64,000 nt of DNA from Eutreptiella sp. 'Long Island Sound 2002'. Its lineage: Eukaryota > Euglenozoa > Euglenophyceae > Eutreptiales > Eutreptiaceae. The position numbers and the translations under genes are program-made. Under the pieces are notes generated by a model. It was not told the origin of the DNA. It did not search any database and saw only the letters and a list, made by a program, of their open reading frames with translations. Location: the NCBI GenBank assembly GCA_964036045.1, contig OZ038392.1, positions 35,105,330 to 35,169,329 on the forward strand, given 5' to 3'. Each line of letters opens with the position of its first letter. The stretch's first letter is position 1. Below are positions 20,908 through 32,790 of this stretch, in pieces.

Positions 20908-23114
20908 GAAGTGGCCACCGGCCTTGGCAAACACATTTTTGCGCGTCAATTTTTGCCCTGGAACGCGTTGGAAGTGGACGCTGGCCCTAACGAACACATT
21001 TTTGTGTGTAACTTTTTGAGCCCGCACGTGCTGGAAGTGGCCGCCGGCCCTAGCAAACACCTTTTTGTGCGTAACTTTTTGAGCACGCACGCGCTGGAAG
21101 TGGCCGCCGGCCCCAACGAACACAATTTTGCACATCACTTTCTGCGCCCGGGCGCGCTAGAAGTAGCCGCCAACCCCGGCGAAAACATTTTTGTGCATCA
21201 CTTTTTGTGCCCGGACGGTGGAGAAAGGACCACCGGCCCCGGCGCACACATTTTTGTGTGTCACTCTTTGCGCCTGAACGCGCTAGAAGTGGCCGCCCGC
21301 CCCCTGTGAACACATTTTGCACGTCACTTTTTGCGCCGAGACACACTGGAAGTGGCCACCGGCCTTGGCAAACACATTTTTGCGCGTCAATTTTTGCCCT
21401 GGAACGCGTTGGAAGTGGACGCTGGCCCTAACGAACACATTTTTGTGTGTAACTTTTTGAGCCCGCACGTGCTGGAAGTGGCCGCCGGCCCTAGCAAACA
21501 CCTTTTTGTGCGTAACTTTTTGAGCCCGCACGCGCTGGAAGTGGCCGCCGGCCCCAACGAACACAATTTTGCACATCACTTTCTGCGCCCGGGCGCGCTA
21601 GAAGTAGCCGCCAACCCCGGCGAAAACATTTTTGTGCATCACTTTTTGTGCCCGGACGGTGGAGAAAGGACCGCCGGCCCCGGCGCACACATTTTTGTGT
21701 GTCACTCTTTGCGCCTGAACGCGCTAGAAGTGGCCGCCCGCCCCCTGTGAACACATTTTGCACGTCACTTTTTGCGCCCAGACACGCTGGAAGTGGCCAC
21801 CGGCCTTGGCAAACACATTTTTGGGCGTCAATTTTTGCCCTGGAACGCGTTGGAAGTGGACGCTGGCCCTAACGAACACATTTTTGTGTGTAACTTTTTG
21901 AGCCCGCACGTGCTGGAAGTGGCCGCCGGCCCTAGCAAACACCTTTTTGTGCGTAACTTTTTGAGCCCGCACGCGCTGGAAGTGGCCGCCGGCCCCAACG
22001 AACACAATTTTGCACATCACTTTCTGCGCCCGGGCGCGCTAGAAGTAGCCGCCAACCCCGGCGAAAACATTTTTGTGCATCACTTTTTGTGCCCGGACGG
22101 TGGAGAAAGGACCACCGGCCCCGGCGCACACATTTTTGTGTGTCACTCTTTGCGCCTGAACGCGCTAGAAGTGGCCGCCCGCCCCCTGTGAACACATTTT
22201 GCACGTCACTTTTTGCGCCGAGACACACTGGAAGTGGCCACCGGCCTTGGCAAACACATTTTTGCGCGTCAATTTTTGCCCTGGAACGCGTTGGAAGTGG
22301 ACGCTGGCCCTAACGAACACATTTTTGTGTGTAACTTTTTGAGCCCGCACGTGCTAGAAGTGGCCGCCGGCCCTAGCAAACACCTTTTTGTGCGTAACTT
22401 TTTGAGCCCGCACGCGCTGGAAGTGGCCGCCGGCCCCAACGAACACAATTTTGCACATCACTTTCTGCGCCCGGGCGCGCTGGAAATAGCCGCCAACCCC
22501 GGCGAACACACCTTGTGCATCACTTTTTGTGCCCGGACGGTGGAGAAAGGACCGCCGGCCCCGGCGCACACATTTTTGTGTGTCACTCTTTGCGCCTGAA
22601 CGCGCTAGAAGTGGCCGCCCGCCCCCTGTGAACACATTTTGCACGTCACTTTTTGCGCCGAGACACGCTGGAAGTGGCCACCGGCCTTGGCAAACACATT
22701 TTTGGGCGTCAATTTTTGCCCTGGAACGCGTTGGAAGTGGACGCTGGCCCTAACGAACACATTTTTGTGTGTAACTTTTTGAGCCCGCACGTGCTGGAAG
22801 TGGCCGCCGGCCCTAGCAAACACCTTTTTGTGCGTAACTTTTTGAGCCCGCACGCGCTGGAAGTGGCCGCCGGCCCCAACGAACACAATTTTGCACATCA
22901 CTTTCTGCGCCCGGGCGCGCTAGAAGTAGCCGCCAACCCCGGCGAAAACATTTTTGTGCATCACTTTTTGTGCCCGGACGGTGGAGAAAGGACCGCCGGC
23001 CCCGGCGCACACATTTTTGTGTGTCACTCTTTGCGCCTGAACGCGCTAGAAGTGGCCGCCCGCCCCCTGTGAACACATTTTGCACGTCACTTTTTGCGCC
23101 CAGACACGCTGGAA
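20908..23114. repeat. 441-bp higher-order repeat (7 x 63 bp), five units
   Basis: The block starting GTGGCCACCGGCCTTGGCAA recurs at 20911, 21352, 21793, 22234, 22674 and 23115, that is every 441 bp with one 440-bp interval. Within a unit, seven 63-bp monomers are clearly different from one another, while corresponding monomers in successive units are almost identical. Each unit carries the same altered monomer, whose CCCCTGTGAACAC gives an in-frame TGA, so no long protein is encoded here. Confidence 0.92.
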
Positions 23115-25660
23115 GTGGCCACCGGCCTTGGCAAACACATTTTTGCGCGTCGATTTTTGCCCTGGAACGCGTTGGAAGTGGACGCTGGCCCTAACGAACA
23201 CATTTTTGTGTGTAACTTTTTGAGCCCGCACGTGCTAGAAGTGGCCGCCGGCCCTAGCAAACACATTTTTGTGCGTAACTTTTTGAGCCCGCACGCGCTG
23301 GAAGTGGCCGCCGGCCCCAACGAACACAATTTTGCACATCACTTTCTGCGCCCGGGCGCGCTGGAAATAGCCGCCAACCCCGGCGAACACATTTTTGTGC
23401 ATCACTTTTTGTGCCCGGACGGTGGAGAAAGGGCCGCCGGCCCCGGCAAACACATTTTTGTGCGTCACTCTTTGCACCTGGACGCGCTAGAAGTGGCCGC
23501 CGGCCCCTGCAAAGACATTTTTGTGCTTCACTTTTTGAGCGTGCACGCGCTGGAGGTGGCCGCCGGCCCCGGCCAATACATTTTTGCACGTCACTTTTGG
23601 CGCGCGGACGCGCTAGAAGTGGCCGCCGAACACGCGAACATATTTTTTCGCGTCACTTTTTACGCCCGGACGCGTTGGAAGTGGCTGCCGGCCCCGGCGA
23701 ACACATTTTTGCGCGTCACTTTTTGCGCCCGGACATGTTGGAAGTGGCCGCCAGCCCTGGCAAACACATTTTTGCGCGTCACTTTTTGCCCTGGAACGCA
23801 TTGGGGGTGGACGCCGGCCCCAGCGAACACATTTTTGTGCGTAACTTTTTGAGCCCGCGCGCGTTGGAAGTGGCCGCCGGCCCCGGCCAATACATTTTTG
23901 CAGGTCACTATTTACGCCCGGACGCGCTAGAAGTGGCCGCCGGCCCCAGCGAACACAATTTTGCACATCACTTTCTGCGCCCGGGCGCGCTGGAAGTGGC
24001 CGCCAACCCCGGTGAACACATTTTTGTGCGTCACTTTTTGAGCCTCCACGCGCTGCAAGTGGCCGCCGGCCGCTGCAAAGACATTTTGGTGCGTCACTTT
24101 TTGAGCGTGCACGCGCTAGAAGTGGCCGCTGGCCCCGGCCAATACATTTTTGCTCCTCATTTTTTGCGCCCGGACGCGCTAGAAGTGGCCGCCGGCCCCA
24201 CGAACATATTTTTGCGCGTCACTTTTTACGCCTGAACGCGCTTGAAGTGGCCGCCGGCCTTGGCAAACACATTATTGCACATCACTTTTTGAGGACGAAC
24301 GCGCGCCAAGTGACTGCGGGCCCTTGCGAACACATTTTGGTGCTTCACTCTTTGCGCCCGGACGCGCCGGAAGTGGCCGCCGGCCCCGGCGATCACATTT
24401 TTGTGCGTCACTTTTTGAGCCCGCACTCATTGCAAGTGGCCCCTGGCCCCGGCAAACACATTTTTGTGCGTCACTTTTTGAGCCCGCACGCGCTTGAATT
24501 GGCCGCCGGCCCCGGCCAATACATTTTTGCACGTCACTATTTACGCCCGGACGCGCTAGAAGTGGCCGCCAGCCCCACGAACATATTGTTTGCGTGTCGC
24601 CTTTTACGCCCGGACGCGCTGGAAGTGGTCGCCGGCACTGGCGAACACATTTTTGCGTGTCTCTTTTTGCGCCCAAACGCACTAGAAATGGCCGCCGGCC
24701 CTGGTAAACACATTTTTGCTCGTCACTTTTTGCGCCCGGACGCGCCAGAAGTGGCCCGCAGCCTTGGCAAACACATTTTTGCGCGTACGTGTTTGCGCCC
24801 GGACACGCTGGAAGTGGCCGCCGGCCCTGGTGAACACAATTTTGCTCGTCACTTTTTGCGCCCGGACAAGGTGCAAGTGGCCGCCGGCGCCGGCGAATAC
24901 ATTTGTGCGTGTCACTACTTGCACCCGGACGAGCTGGAAGTGGCCACCGGCCCCGGCGAACACATTTTTGCGTGTCACTTTTTGCACCCGGACGAGCTAG
25001 AAGCGGCCGCCGGCCCCGGCGAACACACTTTTGCACATCACTTTTTGCGCCCGCACGCGCTAGAAGTGGCCACCGGCCCCGGCGAACATATTTTTGCGCG
25101 TCACTTCTTGCGCCCGGACAGCCACGGCGAATACATTTTTGTGCGTCACTTTTTGCGCCGGGACGCGCTAGAAGATGCCACCGGCCCCGGTGAACACATT
25201 TTTTGAGCATCACTTTCTGCGCCCGGACAGGCTAGAAGTGGCCGCTAGCCCCGGCAATCACATTTTTGCGCGTCACTTTTTGCGCCCGGACGCACTGGAA
25301 GTGGCCGCCGGCCCCGGCGAACACATTTTTGCATGTCACTTTTTGCGCGTGAACGCACTAGAAGTGGCCGCCGGCCCCGGCGAACACATTTTTGCATGTC
25401 ACTTTTTGCGCCTGAACGCACTAGAAGTGGCCTCTAGCCCCGGCGATCACATTTGTGCGTGTCATTTTTTGCGCCCGGACGCGCTGGAAGTGGCCGGCGG
25501 CCTCGGCCATCACATTTTTGCGCGTCACTTTTTGCGCCGGGGCGCGCTAGAAGTGATTGCCGGCCCCGGCGAATACATGCTTACGCGTCACTTTTTGCGC
25601 CCAACACGCTGAAAGTGGCCGCCGGCCCCGGCGAACACATTTTTGCGCGTCCGTTTTTGC
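23115..25660. repeat. 63-bp minisatellite, divergent block (about 40 units)
   Basis: A continuation of the satellite without the 441-bp order; monomers diverge individually. One plus-strand frame stays open for 319 codons (24247-25206) with the LEVAAGPGEHIFARHFLRPD unit. It ends at TTTTTGCGGGTGCGGGCGAC, where unique sequence begins. Confidence 0.9.
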
Positions 25661-25736
25661 GGGTGCGGGCGACCACGGCTGGCGACTTGCCAGTGGCTGC
25701 CACTACAGAATCCGTCATACCATATATACCACATAT

Positions 25737-26111
25737 TCAAACCTGCATAACACCGTGCAACCCGTAATTAGGGATGTGGTGTGCACGCAAGACGTGCCGG
25801 TAAATAGCACTGATGGGGAGGCTGGCATCCCACATCATTTCTATTGTTTGCTTGGTGCCAAAATTGGCCAGGCAATCCGCCCTATTACGGCCACATACCC
25901 AACACACAATTGCCTGTGGGGATTCGGCGTTCCAATTCTTGCCCCCACTTAGTAAAATTTGTGCCTTTCCATCGGCGCAAAGGAAAAAGAGGGGTTGTCG
26001 TGTTGCCCATGTGGCGTCTACAGTGGTGAACTTGCTTGCGTCAATGAGCTCGTGGTCGAATAGATCGCATAGATCGTGCTCCACTGCTCTGAGCTTCCCA
26101 TTAGCCACCAA
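25737..26111 (-). CDS. Unrecognised exon-like reading frame, probably element-derived
   Basis: An open stretch with FTTVDATWATRQPLFFLCAD, ILLSGGKNWNAESPQAIVCW and VCGRNRADCLANFGTK, ending HGVMQV. Composition and the Cys pairs look protein-like rather than random. I do not recognise the family. It lies 1 kb downstream, same strand, of the transposase-like gene at 27.1-29.3 kb and may belong to it or to a neighbouring element. Confidence 0.35.
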   Translation of the reverse strand: MVANGKLRAVEHDLCDLFDHELIDASKFTTVDATWATRQPLFFLCADGKAQILLSGGKNWNAESPQAIVCWVCGRNRADCLANFGTKQTIEMMWDASLPISAIYRHVLRAHHIPNYGLHGVMQV

Positions 26112-27134
26112 CTTGCCAGCTCGTCAGGACTAGTGGCAATCCCCTATTGTGCAGTACACGTAGCCAGCCTCCTGCCGGTTGGTGCTGTCAATGGCTATGG
26201 TATGGGGGTATGGCTATGGTACTTGGGAGGTCGAAGCTGCTGTACATCTACAGGATGTACCGGGCGGCACTCATACAAGTGCGTCACCGGCGCGGGCAAG
26301 GGGCATGCCGCACCGTGGATGATGGTGCTATTTCCGTCTACCGCTTCGAGGGCTCCAACAGGTGGTTGAGCTAACTGCCGTAGGGTGTCGTAGACGTCAG
26401 GCCACCTTATGCCTGTTGCTAGCTGCGGGGTGAGGTACTATACCTCCGTTCGTGATAGGTGCAGTGACCGTAAGCGCCATACCGCGCAGACGGTGTGGTC
26501 CCATAGGGTCGGTTCCGTGGCTGAACCCGGCGACGTGCTCTCCTTCTCGGGGGTTAGCACTTTTACCCCGGCTCCAAGCACATGTAACCGTGGTGCTCGT
26601 CCTACGTCATACACTTTAGGTACACCTTTTCCCAGGGAAAATGCCATTAAACTTTCTGATTTTGCTTGTGAAAATCGCTACGACTTTTCCTCGTGGGTTT
26701 CCGGGTGGGTTGTGTAGGGGCAGCCTACACAAGCTGCGGGTAAAATTACCAGCACCCTTGACGGGTCGCCCGTGTAGGGGCAACCTACACGAGCTGCGGG
26801 TCCAATTACGGGCACCCTTGATGGGTCGCCCGTGCAGGGGCAGCCTACACAAGTTGCGGGTAAAATTACGGGCACCCTTGACGGGTAGGAAGAACCAAAG
26901 GGTAGGACATAGGCACAACAAGAAAAAACAAAAAAATTTAAGAAAAAAGCGTCGGGCACCTCCGAACTGTTGGGTATGCGGCCCAGGTGTTATTCGCGCC
27001 GCCGCTGAATACCAGGGTTTCATTAGCTTGGGTAATGTGTGGCCATGGGTACCACACACTGCACAAGAAGGGTCCTTGCGGCGGCCCTACCTACACAAAG
27101 CACAAAGCAAAAGAAAAAGTACTGTTGCCACCAA
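26112..27134. other. Non-coding interval with a 60-bp repeat
   Basis: No supported gene. The 60-bp tandem repeat is listed separately. Purine-rich A/G sequence follows at 26885-26960. Confidence 0.4.
26700..26888. repeat. 60-bp tandem repeat with internal hairpin (3 copies)
   Basis: Units start at about 26713, 26773 and 26833. Each has GTGTAGGGGCAGCCTACAC (7-bp arms GTGTAGG/CCTACAC; third copy GTGCAGG) followed by GCGGGTAAAATTACGGGCAC and CTTGACGGGTCGCCC. A two-unit relative in the opposite orientation is at 46430-46545. Confidence 0.85.
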
Positions 27135-27540
27135 TCAGTCTTTCAATTCAAACTCCTCCAATTCTGACAACACGTACACAGCCGGAGACATATCGGACCA
27201 ACCTGCCTCGTCCAAATTAATTACAGATGCATCCTCGCCATCGCTGGTAGTGACCGATTCACTACTCGTGGCCCTGTTAGTGCTACTGCCACTGCTACTG
27301 CTATTGCTAGTGCTACTACTACTGCTACTCCTACTCACGCCAATGATGGTGGTGTGTTTGCACCGTTGTGTAGGCACGGCCGGAAGCTCCTCACCACTAC
27401 TGCTTTGGTCAAAGTCGCGATCACTTCCCTCCTCTTTATATATTGTTCCCTTCAAGGCCACACGGCACCTACGCATAGGGTTTCTACATTTCCGCAGGAC
27501 ATCAAACTCTGAAGCAGCCTGACTGAATTCAGCATCCGAT
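27135..27540 (-). CDS. Acidic, serine-rich C-terminal exon (probable end of the 27.1-29.3 kb gene)
   Basis: Reads AEFSQAASEFDVLRKCRNPM, then RVALKGTIYKEEGSDRDFDQ, a long Ser/Thr/Asn stretch, and an acidic tail ending ELEEFELKD before TGA. The first part looks structured; the serine run is low complexity. By strand and spacing it could be the last exon of the transposase-like gene upstream. No catalytic motif. Confidence 0.4.
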
Positions 27541-27856
27541 GCCGCCGGTTGCTGGGTGCCGGTCGGGCGTTCGTGCGACGTTGTGGACTTTTATCTTTCC
27601 TTGCTGGACTGAAACACACGATTTGGTGTGCAAGGGGCCATTGGCCAAGCCTGAAATGTGCTCAAATCAAATGGCTCCCAATGTCGCGTGGTGCTCTGTA
27701 GCTGCGGCCACTGCCCACACACAACAAACGTCACTGCGACCCTGAACCCCTGGCAGTCCCAACTTCAAACTTTGGGCACTCTTATCCATGTACATGGTGG
27801 CATCCCCAATGACCGCCCACAATGCCAAGACATGCACCATGCCGTTCCGCCACACT

Positions 27857-29308
27857 TTAGCAGCTCCAAAAATGCAAGGCTGGAATGATGGGCCGCCGTT
27901 GTGGCCGCCATAAGCAACCCTGCCGCCTAGTTGCACTGGTGTGCAACAGCTTCATGTATAATTCATGAGTCACGCATTCATGAATGTTGTCGTCGGGGAC
28001 TGTTGAGGTCACCCGGGCAAAGTGTTTGCTGAGACGGAGGTTGCTCTCACCTGCCTCATCGCTGGTGCATATTGACAATGTGGGGAAACCCCATGTGTGC
28101 AACAACGAATGGCAATACAATGTGCTTGTACTCCCGCCCTCTGCCAGCTCCATGACTAGCAGTGCTAGAAAAGTGTGTAGTGCACCGGCTGCTCTCCATT
28201 GAACAGTAGGCAGTTTCAGGTCACTTGCATAAAGCAGCACTGCAACATGGCATAGTGACAAGGCAGCCCAGTGGAAAGGCACAGGCAAAATCATGCCTAA
28301 AACAACCTTGGCCAACAGCTCATGCGACTCACGCGCTGTGAGACTCAATCCAGATGCAAAGCGTTGCCGTGCCTCTGTAGCTGCTTGTTGTGCATAACGC
28401 TTTGCCACCTTTGGAAGCACAGCGAGGAATGCAACTTGCTGGGTGCCATCTAGGGCGAGCCCACATATACCAAAAAAGCGGGACACTGTACCCTTCAAAG
28501 TGTGCAGAATGGGCTGCACGAATTGCATGTTCTCGACATTGTCAACAGCACCTAGACGGAAACCAAGATTGGTGGTGAGGTTGTGTGTACCCCGAAAGAG
28601 CTTTTGCATGTGATCCGTGCGAGACCAGTCACACAGTGAACACTGGTCGGTGCAGGTCTCAAACCAAATACAATGGTGGTCACCACACATAAAATCAGGG
28701 GTTATCACGGCAATGATCTGTGAGATTGGAAACTTATTTTTCTATAGGAGGTTCAGCTCCTCTATGCGTCCCTCCATGCGCCACGCATTAAATGCCTTCT
28801 TTGACATTTCCCGCCACGTAACGAGCATGGTGCTACCAGGTACACCGGTGTCCATGTGGGGCATGAGATTGCCCAAACAGTCTGTGACAGCTACTTGCAA
28901 ATTTACATTCCCCCGCCCCCGTGGCGAAACACCATCGGCAAAAATAAACAGTGACAAAGGGGTTGATGGCTGTGAGCACGGTTGCATTTTCCTGGATGCC
29001 CACCGGAGCAAAAAAAAGCAAACATCTACAATGAGCCGTGTGTTTGTGGTGTCCCAGTTGAATACGGGGAGTGTTGCTTCTTCTTGCCTTACAAGCTCCG
29101 CGGCGTTGCAGTGTAGGCTGGGGCATAGCCGGTGCACAATCCGCACCTGGCCACAGGACAACGGCAGTCCATGTCGCACCTTGAGGGCGATTCCCTCAAC
29201 CTTCTACGTCTTATCCCGCCCGTAGCGAGGTCCCTTGGGCACGGTGGTCTTGTATTGCGTCCGGCTCCAAGAATCAAACTCAATGGTCCCCTCCTCAGGA
29301 TGACCCAT
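27857..29308 (-). pseudogene. Transposase-like gene with two in-frame TAG codons
   Basis: From ATG 29308 (MGHPEEGTIEFDSWSRTQYK) one frame stays open for 483 codons to a TAA at 27857, broken only by TAG at 29204-29206 (RDKT-TAG-KVEG) and 28742-28744 (ELNLL-TAG-KNKFP). Protein-like character is continuous across both. Landmarks: FNWDTTNTRLIVDVCFFLLR, SLFIFADGVSPRGRGNVNLQ, DFMCGDHHCIWFETCTDQC, HSLLHTWGFPTLSICTSDEA and GESNLRLSKHFARVTS. The last block resembles the C-terminal region of large DDE transposases (KDZ/Plavaka-like: an acidic residue, then 'N....+.++..TS'), but the family is not certain. The true exon may end near 27.93 kb. Both TAG sites accept Gln, so CAG-to-TAG change is the simplest explanation. 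Confidence 0.5.
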
Positions 29309-29974
29309 CAGCTATGGGTATAAAGTCTGAAGTCTGAAATCTGATTTGGCATGTCGTGTTGCGGACCCACATTAGAGCACATCCAAGTAAAAGTCTGATA
29401 AAAGTGCAGCCCCACCCCCCCCACACGAACTTGAGTTCAGGAAAATGGTTATAACACTGCAGACCCCCCCCCCAAGACACATAGCAACTTCACAGGAAAT
29501 TGGTGATAAAAGTGCAATACCCCACCCCCCACAGACACACAGGAACTTCACCTCAGGAAAATGGTGGGTTAGGGAAAATAGGTTGGAATGGAAAATGTGG
29601 AGAAGGGAACACTAGGAAAAGTCTGATACAAGGGTCCCGTTCAATTCAAGAAAAGGATGGGTTGGGTTGGGGGAAATACGGGGTTTGAAAATGCGGAAAA
29701 GGCACTTCTGGGGAAAAGGTGGCACAAGCCCCCCCCCCAAAAAAAACCACCCAAACCTCTTGGAAAATGGGGGGTTGGGGAAAATGTGGGGAAAGGGAAA
29801 ACCAAGGGAAAAGGGAAAACGTTAGAGCACAACATCAGCCAGAAAAGAAAAAATACAATTCATACTGATGGTTGCTAATGTATGAATGGAACTGCAGAGA
29901 AGGAGAACATGGGTACCATAGGGATTGGCACAGCAAGCATGCAAAAGCACAATACCACTGCAACCCCAACAGTG
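29309..29974. other. Upstream region with degenerate repeats
   Basis: No gene. Near 29322-29345 is GTCTGAAGTCTGAAATCTGA beside GCTATGGGTATA; a similar pair occurs near 46846-46890. Between 29.39 and 29.83 kb the motifs 'AAAAGTGCA..CCCCACCCCCC', 'CTTCA..TCAGGAAAATGG' and 'GGGAAAATG' recur loosely. Confidence 0.4.
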
Positions 29975-30466
29975 TCATTCATCAATGAGTCCGTCCATGT
30001 CATCCACCGGCACTTGGGAACATGGTTGTGAGTTGCTGGGTGGTGCAGCAGAACGGGTAACACGATCCGTTGGGGGGACCCAATCAGAGTCCATTTGGGC
30101 TAGCAAAGGCAATGCCTGTTGCATAGCAATGTCTCGGGCTTGTCGCCGGTTCATGTTATATGGCACCTTCACACCCATGGCACCCAAGCAATCATAGATG
30201 CGAGCGCGTGTCCAGTCACGCAATGTGCGTGCCTTTGCCGCACACACCAACTTGGCCTGTGCACGGGCCAAGGCACGCTTTGGGTCGGACTTCCGTGGTG
30301 CCACTGCTTCCTCTTCATTGTTATTTTCAGCAGCCTCGGCTGCATCATCCACAACCTGCACCACTGCCTCACCACACGGTCTTGGATCCTTGACAAAGCA
30401 TGTGTGGCAAACAAGACATGTGTTGCACCAGATGCGCATAGACTGCCTGCACACTGCATAGTCCAT
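29975..30466 (-). CDS. Reading frame downstream of the hAT-like gene, possibly its C-terminus
   Basis: Follows the hAT-like frame after a TGA (30473-30475), in the same frame. It begins with a small Cys cluster (RIWCNTCLVCHTC), then an acidic stretch, a basic helix (KRALARAQAKLVCAAKART) and RIYDCLGAMGVKVPYNMNRR. The protein-like composition suggests real coding sequence. It may be an accessory domain of the same element, cut off by the TGA, or a separate gene. No family recognised. Confidence 0.4.
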   Translation of the reverse strand: MDYAVCRQSMRIWCNTCLVCHTCFVKDPRPCGEAVVQVVDDAAEAAENNNEEEAVAPRKSDPKRALARAQAKLVCAAKARTLRDWTRARIYDCLGAMGVKVPYNMNRRQARDIAMQQALPLLAQMDSDWVPPTDRVTRSAAPPSNSQPCSQVPVDDMDGLIDE

Positions 30467-30472
30467 GCCCCT

Positions 30473-32790
30473 TCAGAAAGTGAAGAAGTCATGGTTGCCA
30501 CCATGCTGAGCAGGACTACCATCCGGTTCGACCACAGTGTCCTCAATGTCCTCAGACGGGGCTTGTCGGTTAGCCCGTTTGCGTGTTGCGCCTTGACAGG
30601 CCAATGGCACCTCCGACCCCCCAAAAGATGGCAAAATGTCACCATCGTCTGCCACTGCTCCTCCATATCATGCTTACTGCTGGTGAACTTCCCACGCAAC
30701 GAAATGGCAGGCTCAACAGCAGCCTCAGCAGGGCAATATGTGCGCAACAATGACAAAACACGCCAAACATTCACCCATTGGAGATATTCCCGCTCTGGCG
30801 TCAAGGCCTCCCAGGTCCGGGACATGGGGGTCTTGGCGAAGGTCTGAACGACATGCTCCTTGAAGGATTCCCACTCTTCCAATGCACGAGCAGTATTAAG
30901 ATGCGCAGCTGCCAATTCAGCGTGGTGTGTACCCATGAACTGCTTCAGCAGATCCACTCCAAATGTGGCTCGATCAGCCGGTGGTAGAGCGAGCCAACAG
31001 CCATGGTCACGCAACACAGCACTCAAGAACACCCCGGGGGTCAATGGTCCCCTATCCCGCACTGATGCCAGCAAGCAGTGTGTCTGTGACTGCACGTGCC
31101 TCTGTGGCTGGAAAAGGGGGGCTAGTTGTGCACCTCTGGCCATCGGTATCAAACCACACCAATTCAACGCCATGCCATGCACCTGTCATAGTTTGCTCTT
31201 TGAATTGAGTCCACCTTGGCCCCTCCTCCCTCGCCACCTTTTCCACCCGTGCCTGTAACATTTTGGTTGCCTTGGTCAAGTGGGCACCTGTTGGTGCATG
31301 CAACTGTGCAACATTGTTGAAGCTGCTTGTGCCGTGTAGTATGTCTCCGTATACCACTGCCCATGACAGCAAAGCTGCATCATGGCAATCCTCCCACACA
31401 TCCTCCTCCTTGGTGGTGAGGTGCGTTTTGGAATCCAAATGCCTCGCCACCCATGGCACATTGGCCAAGAACACCTTGTTGCGACGGGCATTTGCCTCAG
31501 ACCACCGGATACGGTGACTGGCAGGGATCAAACGCAACCCGCTACGTGTATCGGGTCTGCTGTGCTTTTGGACACACCTCTCGAGGTCCTTCCACTGGCG
31601 CGCACCATTGTACAATGCACGTTGGCGACCCACAGCTGCCAGGTAGTCACCATGCACTTGGCCGGCGGCCTGCAAGGCAAGGCCTAGCTTGCGCTGGACC
31701 ACATGGCATGGCTCACCCGGGGGGGGTTAGCAAGGACAACCACTTCAGAAGCATGGCAAACATATTGTCCTCCATTGCCGACACATCAACAGCTTGTCGT
31801 GCAGTGGCACCACGCACACCAAGGTTAGAGGCACCATCCACAGCAAAAGCCACAATCTTCTGAGCCCACGAGGCACACTCGGGCATCCAGGACAGTAGCA
31901 TTGCTTCCACTTGCCGTCACCTCTTGTGCCTCCCCTAAAGCCACATCCACCACACCAAGGAACACCTCACACGTTCCCCGTGGCCGAGTGCCTGAGAAGA
32001 GGAGCAGGATGGCATACTCATTGATGCGATGGCGTTGCCGGTCAGATCCATCCAAAAACAAGGCAATGAAAAATGCCCTTTGCAGGGTCTCTGACACACC
32101 ATCTTGCATGGCACCATGCATTGCGACCATGGCCTTCTCAACTATCCATCGTCGAGAGGCATGATGGCCCGGTTCGGAGGTCAACGCACAATGCAGAAGA
32201 ATGCGTTCACCGATTGCACGGATGGATGTGCACGTGCGGAGGCCAATGTATACCTCCACCAAGCGTAACAAAATGGCTGCCACCGCGTCGGTCATAGGTA
32301 CACTGAGGTCCATGCCCTCAACCCTAATGAAAACAGTGATCTTCTCTGCCACATTGACCGCACACGCAGATGCAGTGGGGCACAGTGCCCGAAAACGTTC
32401 CGCACAATGCACCCGGAAACTCTCCTCGGCGGCCAAGTGGTGGCGGCCAGGATTATCAATTTTCCTGCGGCTGCTGGTCGTGCCACATGACATACCAAGG
32501 TGACCCTCCAAGACATCTTTACGCCACCCCTTTAGTGCAGCAATCATCATACGCATGCCCATGCCATACGTTCCATTCACCAAGGCTGCAGCAGCCTTCG
32601 GTGGCCGCTTCACCCCAGGACAATCCGTTTGACCAGCCCATGCACAACATATGCACATTACACGCCCTTGAACAGTGAACTGCAACTGCCCATGCCCATC
32701 CACAAAGGCTTGCAGTGTCTTTGGCCCTGCTATTTGTTGCTTGGAGGCTGCACCATTCATCACAAAGGTATCTTTCACGGACGTATGAAA
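30473..32790 (-). pseudogene. hAT-superfamily-like transposase, frameshifted
   Basis: Order along the protein: a CxxC pair (VMCICCAWAGQTDCPG), a helical region (CAVNVAEKITVF), the first catalytic-type Asp (FFIALFLDGSDRQRHRINEY), the second (VAFAVDGASNLGVRG), CHVVQRKLGLAL corresponding to the hAT 'CxxH' segment, then IRWSEANARRNKVFLANVPW, SSFNNVAQLHAPT and a C-terminal helix (CPAEAAVEPAISLRGKF) in the place of the hAT dimerisation region. The pieces lie in successive frames: shifts near 31.90 kb, at an 8-nt C run at 31719-31726 (minus strand; one C fewer restores the frame), near 31.08 kb and near 30.65 kb. At least one shift is at a homopolymer, so assembly error is possible. The 5' end runs directly into the 41-bp satellite. 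Confidence 0.65.

Noticed and set aside
17028-25206. Large repeat protein genes of 270-340 residues on the plus strand
   Set aside because: They arise because the satellite period (63 bp) is a multiple of three. Starts, introns and non-repeat domains are missing and the opposite strand is also open.
26641-27522. 293-codon plus-strand gene over the 60-bp repeat and the serine-rich exon
   Set aside because: It runs through the tandem repeat and antisense to the Ser-rich minus-strand frame; its Leu-rich part is the complement of serine codons.
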